DNA of 60,326 nucleotides, taken from assembly GCA_013153405.1 (NCBI GenBank), contig JAADEM010000150.1, positions 1 to 60,326 on the forward strand. Direction: 5' to 3'. Shown one piece after another: positions 52,773 through 60,326 of this stretch; position 1 is the first letter of the stretch, and each line of letters starts with the position of its first letter. The translations under genes were made by a program, and so were the position numbers. The notes under the pieces were generated by a model. That model ran no database searches. It saw only the letters and a list, made by a program, of their open reading frames with translations, and was not told where the DNA came from. This DNA comes from Chlorobiota bacterium. Its GTDB lineage: Bacteria > Bacteroidota > Bacteroidia > Bacteroidales > Marinilabiliaceae.

Positions 52773-54968
52773 ATGAAAAAACACTTTTTAATATTGTTTT
52801 TAAGCTTAAGCATTCTTGTTTCGGCCCAAAACAATACTATCATAACCGTAATTGATAAAATATCAAAAGAACCTGTGCAGTTTGCCCACGTTCTGCTAAC
52901 CCCTGGTAATTCTGGTGAAAAACTATTTGCTACAACCGATAGCAATGGCAGGGCTTCGTTCTATGCAAAAGGAAACTACCTGCTTAACGTTTCATTTCTC
53001 GGATATAAAACATATACCGACACCATCGAAGGAGGAAGTAATATTAATGTTATGCTGAAACCTGAATCATTCAAAATAGATGACGTTGTAGTAACAGGAC
53101 AGGCAATGCCGGTAAAAGCAGATAAGTCAATCTACAACATCAAAGTGCTTGACCTGAAACGGGAAGAAGGCAAAGCAGCTCCCGACCTTTACCACATGCT
53201 TAATACTGAGTCAAACATACGGTTACAACAGGATATGCGTGTAGGCGGTAAAATGACAATGCAAGGATTAACGGGTGATTATGTGAAAATACTTGTAGAC
53301 GGAGTCCCTGTCACAGGCCGGATGGACGGAAACATCGACATAACACAGATAAACATGAACGATGTGGATCATATTGAAATAGTAGAAGGCCCTTTGTCGG
53401 TGATATACGGAAGTGGCGCCCTGGCGGGAACCATCAACATCATAACCAAAGAGATGAAGCAGGACGGTATGAATGTTTATGCCTCGACTTATACAGAAAG
53501 CGTAGGGATAATCTCGGGAGATGCGTCAGTGATGTACAAAAAAGGAAGAAACAGCTTCGGCATTTCCGGCATGGGATACAATTTTAACGGTTGGGACGAT
53601 TCGGATACACTATACCGCTCACAGGCCTGGAACCCTAAAACCAAATTCAACACATCAGGATACTACTCATACAATGTAAATAATATGAAGCTAAAAGCAA
53701 CAGCAAATTTTTTCAACGAAAATATGCTGAACCGGGGTGAGCCCTTTGGCGACAGAAATCAAAACGCTTTTGATTTCAATTACATCACACGACGCTTGAG
53801 TGTTGAAACAAGAGGATCACATTTTATAAAAGACAAATACAACGTCGATGTGCTTTTAGCATACAACTACTATCTAAGATTAAATAAAACAACCTTTCTC
53901 GATTTCGACAACAACACATCAACACTTACCAAAACCGACAGTACACGCTTTGATCAGATAACTTCAAGAATGATCTACTCATCAGCCGCAAATAAAAAGC
54001 TTAGCTACTCAACAGGTTTCGATATCTTTTGGGAAGCATACAGTGGCGACAGGGTAATGGGAGGCAGACAGGATATAGGCGACTATGCGGGTTTTGCAAC
54101 ACTAAACTACAAACCATTGCCTGCTTTTGAAATTCAGCCCGGAATACGTTTAATGTACAACACTATGTACAGTGCTCCTGTTGTATACTCATTCAACATC
54201 CTGCATAATGCAAGACATAAATGGCAAAACAGATTTTCATTCAGCCGGGGTTTTAAATCTCCCGACCTGAAACAACTGTATCTTGACCTTGCAATTTCAA
54301 CAGTCACTATTCTGGGCAACCCTGATCTTGATGCCGAAGATTCATACAACCTTAACATTAACAGCACCTACAACATTGATAAAGACAAGTTTTTATATTC
54401 CTTCTCTGCAAAAGGTTTCTACAACAAAATAAATAACAAAATTGAGCTTGTAACCATCAATAATGACAATATGCGCTGGACATATGTGAATATAAACGAA
54501 GTAAGAAGTGCGGGTTACGGACTGGATTTCAGTTTCAAAAACTACCCTCACTATTCATTCACTCTTAGCTGGACAAGAACAGGACTTTGGAATAGTTTTA
54601 ACAACATTGAAGATTCACCTGATAAATACACCTGGTATTCGGATATAACATCCACGTTCAATTATAGTTTCAGAAAACCCGGCATCGACCTTTCGTTAAA
54701 TTACAAGTTTAATGGCAAGTCTCCACAATACATACTGATAGATGACAGAGCAGCCCTTTACGAACGCGACAAATACAACATGATGGACTTTTCGGCTTCA
54801 AAACGACTTCTGAAGAATAAATTCAAAGTTATGGCCGGAGTGAAAAATATATTTAATGTAACCGATGTAAAACAAACCCTCGACGGCAATGATTACATCT
54901 CGGTGCGAGGCAGCGATCTAATTGCCTATGGAAGGTCATGGTTTCTGAAAATAACTTATTCGCTATAA
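52773..54968 (+). CDS. TonB-dependent outer-membrane receptor (heme type, HmuR-like)
   Basis: 731 residues. A signal peptide ends ILVSAQ, followed by a carboxypeptidase-regulatory-like domain (about 22-95). The plug domain is about 105-220, with KILVDGVPVTGRMDG, VDHIEIVEGPLSVIYGSGALAGTINIIT. A 22-strand barrel extends to the C-terminus (WFLKITYSL). The following gene encodes HmuY, which in Porphyromonas captures heme and hands it to HmuR, so heme is the probable substrate. No TonB, permease or chelatase genes are adjacent. Confidence 0.9.
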   Translation: MKKHFLILFLSLSILVSAQNNTIITVIDKISKEPVQFAHVLLTPGNSGEKLFATTDSNGRASFYAKGNYLLNVSFLGYKTYTDTIEGGSNINVMLKPESFKIDDVVVTGQAMPVKADKSIYNIKVLDLKREEGKAAPDLYHMLNTESNIRLQQDMRVGGKMTMQGLTGDYVKILVDGVPVTGRMDGNIDITQINMNDVDHIEIVEGPLSVIYGSGALAGTINIITKEMKQDGMNVYASTYTESVGIISGDASVMYKKGRNSFGISGMGYNFNGWDDSDTLYRSQAWNPKTKFNTSGYYSYNVNNMKLKATANFFNENMLNRGEPFGDRNQNAFDFNYITRRLSVETRGSHFIKDKYNVDVLLAYNYYLRLNKTTFLDFDNNTSTLTKTDSTRFDQITSRMIYSSAANKKLSYSTGFDIFWEAYSGDRVMGGRQDIGDYAGFATLNYKPLPAFEIQPGIRLMYNTMYSAPVVYSFNILHNARHKWQNRFSFSRGFKSPDLKQLYLDLAISTVTILGNPDLDAEDSYNLNINSTYNIDKDKFLYSFSAKGFYNKINNKIELVTINNDNMRWTYVNINEVRSAGYGLDFSFKNYPHYSFTLSWTRTGLWNSFNNIEDSPDKYTWYSDITSTFNYSFRKPGIDLSLNYKFNGKSPQYILIDDRAALYERDKYNMMDFSASKRLLKNKFKVMAGVKNIFNVTDVKQTLDGNDYISVRGSDLIAYGRSWFLKITYSL

Positions 54969-55003
54969 ATAAAAACTATATATTAATTTAAAACTCAAGA
55001 AAA

Positions 55004-56023
55004 ATGAAATCAAAACTCAAAAACCTAATTATTGCGGCTGCCATGATAATATCGGCATCAGCATGTAACGATGAAGACACAGACTTTGTTATTCCCAAAG
55101 GAGAGAATAACGAGGTAAACATCCAGAATTCCGTTTACACACATCAGACTTACTACGACCTGAGCACTAATAACGTTGTGCTGACTGTGGAAAATACAGA
55201 CTGGGATCTTGAAGTGGAAACCAGTGGTGAAATGAAAATTATTAAACTTAATCCGGCCAACAGCTACAGGGTATTTAAAACTTCTTCTAAAGACATTACA
55301 GAAGATATTACAATACCGGATGAAGCAGACTGGAGATATGATGATCCCTCAGGTGACATTAATGATTTTGCATTCAGTGACTGGGAGGACAATGACGTTT
55401 ATGTAATTGCCAAAAAAGTTATCAGTTATGATCCAACGGCTCCATCTATCTCTGTATTTGCAAGAATTTCATTCTCACATCAGAATGGCGGCATTGAACT
55501 TAACTGGGTTTTGGAAGGCGAAAATGATATTAATTCCTCTCTCCTTCCTTCCACCGATCAGGCACATCCATACACGTGGTTCTCTTTTGACACAAAAGGA
55601 GAGGCTGCTGTTCAACCACCTGCTCCCGATTCTTATGATTTAATTATAACAACATACACAGACGAAATTGAGGACGGTGATGTAACGTTCGACATGGAAG
55701 TCAGAGGTGTTCTTATAAACATTGAAAACAATACCTCTTCTTACAGATACGAACCGGGTGAAGCTACTGACGAAGAATACATCGAAATTTTCAATAATAT
55801 TACGAAAGACGACATTGACATCACGGAATTTGACGATGATGCCGATGAAATCGGTTATGAATGGAAAGAGTTTAACAGAAACTCAATGAGCTATGAGATA
55901 GATAAATCAAACATGTATTTTATTAAAGACGGAGACGGTAATTACTATAAATTAAGATTCACAAATTTTTATGACTCTACCGGAGAAAAAGGATACATAT
56001 CTTTCACCTATGCACTGTTATAA
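55004..56023 (+). CDS. HmuY-family heme-binding lipoprotein
   Basis: 339-residue lipoprotein. The signal sequence ends SASAC, and the mature N-terminus CNDEDTD is acidic, like the surface-export signal of Bacteroidota lipoproteins, so it is probably on the cell surface. The body has the HmuY hallmark YYDLSTNNVVLTVENTDWDLEVET followed by beta-rich segments. It is longer than typical HmuY (about 215 residues), with an acidic insertion rich in Asp/Glu around 245-290. It is 35 bases downstream of the receptor and is followed by a terminator. Confidence 0.85.
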   Translation: MKSKLKNLIIAAAMIISASACNDEDTDFVIPKGENNEVNIQNSVYTHQTYYDLSTNNVVLTVENTDWDLEVETSGEMKIIKLNPANSYRVFKTSSKDITEDITIPDEADWRYDDPSGDINDFAFSDWEDNDVYVIAKKVISYDPTAPSISVFARISFSHQNGGIELNWVLEGENDINSSLLPSTDQAHPYTWFSFDTKGEAAVQPPAPDSYDLIITTYTDEIEDGDVTFDMEVRGVLINIENNTSSYRYEPGEATDEEYIEIFNNITKDDIDITEFDDDADEIGYEWKEFNRNSMSYEIDKSNMYFIKDGDGNYYKLRFTNFYDSTGEKGYISFTYALL

Positions 56024-56032
56024 AAACAACAA

Positions 56033-56060
56033 AGAGGGTGCTGCCAAAACAGCATCCTCT
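56033..56060 (+). terminator. Terminator after hmuY-like gene
   Basis: 11-bp stem AGAGGGTGCTG/CAGCATCCTCT with one G-T pair and a six-base loop, nine bases after the stop. The following T-run is interrupted (TCTTACTT). Confidence 0.65.
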
Positions 56061-56090
56061 TCTTACTTATTCATAGATATTGGATATAAC

Positions 56091-56768
56091 TTATAGTTGA
56101 ACTTCTTTTACCTGAGACGAATAAACCAACTGCAAATCACCACCTGCAGATGATATATTTTCAAGCTCAACAGTTTTGATTCTGACAAGTTTCAGTTCAA
56201 CCAGTTCTCCTGAAAACTCCTCTACAATATCATTATCAACAACAATAACATTATCTTCACCCGGCTCAACATCAAATTTTATACTCTTTCCATTATTGCC
56301 GGAAATAACAATTTCGAAAGTTTCATTTTCTGTTTTGCATTCACCTGTAAATGTAACAACAATAGTATGCTTAACACTATCGGTATAAACATTCACATCA
56401 CCAACAGTTGCTAGCGAATCGAGCATAAAACAGTGAGCATACATATTCTCCTTAAAATCGACGAAATCGACCACTGCCATTGGCAGACGGGATTCGTAAT
56501 CTATCGTATAAGGAAAATCCTCTGATACATTAAAATCACTGCAGATTTCATCATTCACAGTCAGAAAGGCCGGAGGAACAAGCTTTACTTTTTCTCCTTC
56601 TCTGGAACCTGCTCTGAAAACAGCGCCTACTTCCGTGATATTAAAATACTCATCATACTCAAACCTGTAACCCTGATATACATCTATGTCACAGACCGAT
56701 AACTCATCAGAGTTGCTACAGGCAAGCACACCCAGAGCAAAAAATATTGCTAAAATAAACTTAGTCAT
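56091..56768 (-). CDS. Lipoprotein of unknown function
   Basis: 225 residues with a signal sequence and lipobox LACS (Cys17), then SNSDEL, a mildly acidic start. The remainder is predicted beta-rich and acidic, perhaps two immunoglobulin-like halves (first near 30-110, second near 125-225 with VYTDSVKHTIVVTFTGECK and FEIVISGNNGKSIKFDVEPGED). No family is recognised with confidence. It converges on the hmuY-like gene across a shared 67-base gap and could be an accessory surface protein. An inverted repeat TTGTCAG/CTGACAA (56778-56804) lies in its leader. Confidence 0.65.
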   Translation of the reverse strand: MTKFILAIFFALGVLACSNSDELSVCDIDVYQGYRFEYDEYFNITEVGAVFRAGSREGEKVKLVPPAFLTVNDEICSDFNVSEDFPYTIDYESRLPMAVVDFVDFKENMYAHCFMLDSLATVGDVNVYTDSVKHTIVVTFTGECKTENETFEIVISGNNGKSIKFDVEPGEDNVIVVDNDIVEEFSGELVELKLVRIKTVELENISSAGGDLQLVYSSQVKEVQL

Positions 56769-56866
56769 TCCAAGAGGTTGTCAGTTTCTGTATTTAACTG
56801 ACAATTATTTCATACAATACACGTATATAAAAAAAGAATTATTATCGAACAACAATTTCGGGAGAG

Positions 56867-58060
56867 TTACTGACGCTGAATCTGTTTTATCATATCGTCA
56901 AGCATTTTAAATACGTGATGTTCCGGCGGCAGTACCATCTCAAACTGCTCACGTGCCTTTTTAAACATTCGTACAGCTTTACGGTGATGCCCTTCAAGAT
57001 AAAGAAGTTTTCCGTAATGAAACCTGATATTACCATTCGCTTCAGGGTTATACTGATATTCTTTAAGAAGTGTTTTGAATAAAGTTGCCAACAACTTTCC
57101 CTCCCCTTCCATTCTGAACATCTCCAGAAGTTCGTCAGGCACATCAGGGTCTATCGGTGCCTGGTCAAAAATAACTTTGGCTAGTTCCAGAGCAGGTTCT
57201 CGTTTACCAAGTTGCAATTGCGAACGAAGCAAAAACATTTGATTCGGATGATATAACGGAGATAAAGAATCGGCTATACTAAACATCTCGTATGCCTTCT
57301 CTTCTTTTCCGGTTTTATAATACATAATTCCCAGAACTCTGGCGGCATCACTCTTTTTTAGTGAATCGGTAAAAAAATCATACGCAATTTTCATCGGGAC
57401 AATGCCGTCACGCGGATGCTTACTCATCAGCTGTGTCACACCTGCTCCATATGCAACTAATGGATTAAATGGATCAAGTTCACGTGATCTGTCATACCAT
57501 TTTTCCGCCTCTTTATAATTTTCAAAAACACTGTAGTAAAAAGCAATACCATACAAACTCATCGCATCATACACCCTGTGCTCATAGGCTGCTTTATAAT
57601 ATCTGAAAAACTTTTTCAAAAGCTCTTTAGCAGGAATAAACCACCTGTCGCCCATTTCAGTGTATGTATCATAATAAAAATCACCAAGAGCTTTTACAAT
57701 TCTGTAATCATGAGGAAACCTGCGCTGAAGCTGCAACAAAACAGAATCAGCTTTGAATTCAAAAAAAGTAAAACTATCGTTTTTAAGAACTTGTTTCAGA
57801 CTCTGCAAATCCTCATCATCCCTCAGGTCGACAAAAGCAAACAAGTGGTTTCGTACTGTCTTCACGTTGTATTTCAATGCCAGCTCAACTTTTTTCAGTA
57901 CAATATCCGGATTTTCATTATTCGGATCTGCACGTTGATAACATTCGAATGCCGACAAGTATTTCCCCTGTTCACGTAAAGAATCACAATGTCCGGAATC
58001 ACTTTGTGCATAAAGTGTAAACGAAAAAAAAAGAGTAAATACAAAAACGATATATCTCAT
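56867..58060 (-). CDS. Exported tetratricopeptide-repeat protein
   Basis: 397 residues beginning with a signal peptide (MRYIVFVFTLFFSFTLYAQ). At least five TPR-like units follow, for example in the segments EAEKWYDRSRELDPFNPLVAYG, AARVLGIMYYKTGKEEKAYEMF and RFHYGKLLYLEGHHRKAVRMFKKA (each a helical pair). No enzyme domain. Likely a periplasmic protein-interaction scaffold; targets unknown. Divergent from recG. Confidence 0.75.
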   Translation of the reverse strand: MRYIVFVFTLFFSFTLYAQSDSGHCDSLREQGKYLSAFECYQRADPNNENPDIVLKKVELALKYNVKTVRNHLFAFVDLRDDEDLQSLKQVLKNDSFTFFEFKADSVLLQLQRRFPHDYRIVKALGDFYYDTYTEMGDRWFIPAKELLKKFFRYYKAAYEHRVYDAMSLYGIAFYYSVFENYKEAEKWYDRSRELDPFNPLVAYGAGVTQLMSKHPRDGIVPMKIAYDFFTDSLKKSDAARVLGIMYYKTGKEEKAYEMFSIADSLSPLYHPNQMFLLRSQLQLGKREPALELAKVIFDQAPIDPDVPDELLEMFRMEGEGKLLATLFKTLLKEYQYNPEANGNIRFHYGKLLYLEGHHRKAVRMFKKAREQFEMVLPPEHHVFKMLDDMIKQIQRQ

Positions 58061-58155
58061 TTGTTATTTTTAAGCCACAGTAAAACTAACGGATTAAGTT
58101 TAATACGACAAGTATTATATTTTTTTCCGCAATATTTATTTTAAAATTCATCACT

Positions 58156-58196
58156 GCCGGCGTGACTGTCAGTCACGCCTATATGTAAGCACCGGC
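58156..58196. repeat. GC-rich palindrome between the TPR gene and recG
   Basis: GGCGTGACTG, one T, CAGTCACGCC: a perfect 10-bp inverted repeat at 58159-58179, flanked by GCCGG (58156) and CCGGC (58192-58196). It is far GC-richer than its surroundings. It is upstream of both neighbouring genes, so it is not placed as a terminator. Confidence 0.6.
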
Positions 58197-58201
58197 GGCC
58201 T

Positions 58202-58232
58202 TTTGCAAAACCAAACCTTTCTGCTATTTTTG
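58202..58232 (+). promoter_or_regulatory. Promoter of recG
   Basis: TTTG (58202-58205), exactly 19 bases, TATTTTTG (58225-58232): a full match to the Bacteroidota consensus, eight bases before the ATG, giving a nearly leaderless transcript. Confidence 0.75.
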
Positions 58233-58239
58233 ATTTATA

Positions 58240-60326
58240 ATGATCGATCTCTCAACCGAAATAAAATTTCTGCCGGGAGTAGGGCCTAAAAAAGCTGAAC
58301 TACTTGGAAGTGAAGCCGGTGTCTACACTTATGAAGACCTGCTTTACTATTTCCCGTACAAGTACATCGACAGAAGCAGGTTTTATACAGTCCGGGAATT
58401 AACCCCTAATCTGCCATATGTACAGGTAAAAGGGAAATTCACTTCGCTTAAAACAATTGGTTCAGGACGGCAGGCACGATTAACCGCAACATTCTCAGAC
58501 GGAACAGGCACAATGGAGCTTGTATGGTTCAAAGGCATAAAATACGTAAAAGAAAGTATTGTGCCCTCTGCCGAATACATCGTTTTCGGTAAACCAACCC
58601 TGTTCAACGGAGTTATAAACGTAGCCCACCCGGAACTTGAGAGGGTTGATACTGCCAAAACAATTATCCGTTCAAAACTTCAGCCGCTTTACAATACGAC
58701 TGAAAAGATGAAAAAAGGATACCTTAATTCAAGGGCAATACTGAAATTGATGCAGAACCTTTTCAAGCTCATCCAAAGGGAAAAAATCCCTGAAACAATG
58801 CCTGCCCCACTCACAAAAAAACTGAAGCTGATACATCTGAACGAGGCCCTAAGGTATGCCCATTTCCCGGAAAACCCGAAACAGCTCGAAGCAGCACAAT
58901 TCCGGCTGAAATTTGAAGAGTTGTTTTATCTTCAGCTTAACATCCTCAAGCTAAAGAACCAACGTAAAAAGAACATCAAAGGTCACATTTTCAAGGTAGT
59001 CGGCGAAAACCTCAACACCTTTTACAAAAACAACATTCCGTTTGAGCTTACCAATGCACAGAAAAGGGTGATACGTGAGATAAGGCACGATATGGGCTCG
59101 GGTAAGCAGATGAACCGGCTTTTGCAGGGCGATGTGGGTTCGGGTAAAACACTGGTGGCACTCATGGTTATGCTGATTGCCGTGGATAACAATTACCAGG
59201 CAACACTAATGGCCCCCACCGAAATACTGGCAAACCAGCACTTTGAGACAATCTCAGAAATGCTGAAAGGATTAGATGTTTCCATTGAATTGCTGACAGG
59301 TTCAACCAAAAAGAAAAAAAGAGATGAACTGCATGCAAAGCTGCAAAGCGGTGAACTGGATATTCTTATCGGAACCCATGCTCTGATAGAGGACACGGTT
59401 AAGTTTAAAAACCTGGGGCTGGTAATAATTGACGAACAACACCGTTTTGGTGTAGCACAAAGGGCAAAGCTATGGAAAAAGAACATCCATCCTCCACATG
59501 TTCTGGTGATGACTGCAACACCAATTCCGCGTACTCTTGCAATGACCGTTTACGGCGACCTCGACGTTTCAATCATTGATGAGCTGCCTCCGGGCCGTAA
59601 ACCGATAAAAACCGTTCACTACTTCCATAACAAACGAAATAACCTCAACCGTTTCCTTCGCAGTGAACTGGAAAAAGGCAGGCAGATTTACGTTGTGTAT
59701 CCGCTCATCAAGGAATCCGAAAAGATGGATTTTAAAAACCTCGCTGAAGGATTTGAGTATATGCAGAAGGCATTCCCTGAATACAAAACAACGATGGTAC
59801 ACGGAAAGATGAAGCCAGCCGAAAAAGATGAGGCAATGCAGGAGTTTGTGTCAGGTCGCTTCCACATACTTGTTTCAACAACCGTAATTGAAGTCGGGGT
59901 AAACGTCCCCAACGCCTCGGTAATGGTAATTGAAAGTGCCGAGCGTTTCGGGCTGTCACAGCTGCACCAGCTCAGAGGTCGTGTGGGCCGCGGTGCCGAC
60001 CAGAGCTACTGCATACTGATGACCGACTACAAAATGTCGGAGGAGACGCGGAAACGAATGAGCATTATGACCCAAACCACCGACGGATTTGAGATTGCCG
60101 AAGCGGATATGAAACTTCGCGGCCCCGGTGACCTGGAGGGTACACAACAATCAGGACTGCCATTCTCACTGCGCATTGCCAGTCTGGGCCGCGACAGTCA
60201 GTTGCTGCAATACGCAAGACAAGTAGCCGAAGAGATACTGCAAAATGACCCGCTGCTTGAAAAAGACGAAAACCTGCTTCTGAGAAAACAGGTCGCAAAA
60301 CTTACATCACGTAAGATGAACTGGAG
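58240..60326 (+). CDS. recG: ATP-dependent DNA helicase RecG (3' end outside window)
   Basis: Superfamily 2 helicase that rewinds stalled replication forks and branched recombination intermediates. 695 codons are present with no stop before the window ends; relatives have about 700, so nearly all is here. It opens MIDLSTEIKFLPGVGPKKAELL, the wedge/OB-fold region follows (VQVKGKFTSL...ATFSDGTG), then Walker A QGDVGSGKT near residue 297, DEQHRFG near 400, MTATPIPRT near 425 and QLRGRVGRG near 575. The start ATG at 58240 gives the standard N-terminus and follows a consensus promoter. Confidence 0.96.
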   Translation, partial: MIDLSTEIKFLPGVGPKKAELLGSEAGVYTYEDLLYYFPYKYIDRSRFYTVRELTPNLPYVQVKGKFTSLKTIGSGRQARLTATFSDGTGTMELVWFKGIKYVKESIVPSAEYIVFGKPTLFNGVINVAHPELERVDTAKTIIRSKLQPLYNTTEKMKKGYLNSRAILKLMQNLFKLIQREKIPETMPAPLTKKLKLIHLNEALRYAHFPENPKQLEAAQFRLKFEELFYLQLNILKLKNQRKKNIKGHIFKVVGENLNTFYKNNIPFELTNAQKRVIREIRHDMGSGKQMNRLLQGDVGSGKTLVALMVMLIAVDNNYQATLMAPTEILANQHFETISEMLKGLDVSIELLTGSTKKKKRDELHAKLQSGELDILIGTHALIEDTVKFKNLGLVIIDEQHRFGVAQRAKLWKKNIHPPHVLVMTATPIPRTLAMTVYGDLDVSIIDELPPGRKPIKTVHYFHNKRNNLNRFLRSELEKGRQIYVVYPLIKESEKMDFKNLAEGFEYMQKAFPEYKTTMVHGKMKPAEKDEAMQEFVSGRFHILVSTTVIEVGVNVPNASVMVIESAERFGLSQLHQLRGRVGRGADQSYCILMTDYKMSEETRKRMSIMTQTTDGFEIAEADMKLRGPGDLEGTQQSGLPFSLRIASLGRDSQLLQYARQVAEEILQNDPLLEKDENLLLRKQVAKLTSRKMNW

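Overview
This window is an AT-rich, gene-dense, entirely chromosomal-looking stretch from a member of the Bacteroidota, most likely class Bacteroidia (Bacteroidales/Marinilabiliales-like). The grounds are: promoters of the Bacteroidota type (TAnnTTTG about 20 bases downstream of TTTG), a division/cell-wall cluster without murF, ddl or lpxC, a HmuY/TonB-receptor pair, a CoaX-type pantothenate kinase, a lipoprotein LptC, glycine-lipid acyltransferases, a GldN-like lipoprotein, and the DDQVHFREPG form of dihydroorotase. A B12-dependent ribonucleotide reductase and heme scavenging fit an anaerobic or facultative life. No tRNA, rRNA, CRISPR array, intact transposase or prophage was seen.

Layout. 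1-380 is the promoter/leader region of a gene that leaves the window to the left. 420-3061: polyprenol-phosphate glycosyltransferase, dihydroorotase, GldN-like lipoprotein. 3111-8912: aspartate kinase (-), mfd (+), and a receiver-PAS protein (-) that meets mfd tail to tail. 9017-16513: a tight forward run coaX, outer-membrane barrel, TPR protein, lptC, CNNM/CorC-type protein, and PpiD-like foldase, which reads as an envelope-assembly operon ending in a clear terminator. 16514-17231 is a long gap. 17232-21452: nrdJ and gltX.

21543-21928 and 40031-40388 are two copies of a small non-coding repeat with terminal inverted repeats; a truncated third copy lies beside the first. Between them, on the minus strand, is the complete dcw cluster in the order mraZ-rsmH-ftsL-ftsI-murE-mraY-murD-ftsW-murG-murC-ftsQ-ftsA-ftsZ-yqeY. 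It is headed by four TGG boxes exactly 10 bases apart that look like the MraZ operator. The genes supply the peptidoglycan precursor pathway (MurC/D/E, MraY, MurG), the septal synthase (FtsW/FtsI) and the division ring (FtsZ/A/Q/L).

38212-40022: the acyltransferase pair glsA-glsB. 40502-43190: a disulfide-oxidoreductase-fold flavoprotein lacking both redox cysteines, then a membrane-anchored serine hydrolase. 43301-51246 (-): PurF-like amidotransferase, SPOR protein, universal stress protein, YebC regulator, ClC channel/transporter, a solitary ABC ATPase and a methyltransferase. 51306-56023 (+): a small membrane protein, FKBP, a small hypothetical protein, a TonB-dependent receptor and HmuY. 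56091-58060 (-): a lipoprotein and a TPR protein. 58240 to the right edge: recG, cut by the window end.

No obviously new multi-gene system stands out. The most rewarding items are the MraZ operator, the paired repeat elements with compensating hairpins (and a possible piece inside ftsZ), the cysteine-less flavoprotein, the cluster of GCACAA hexamers before the heme receptor, and a possible two-CxxC mini-protein next to mraZ.
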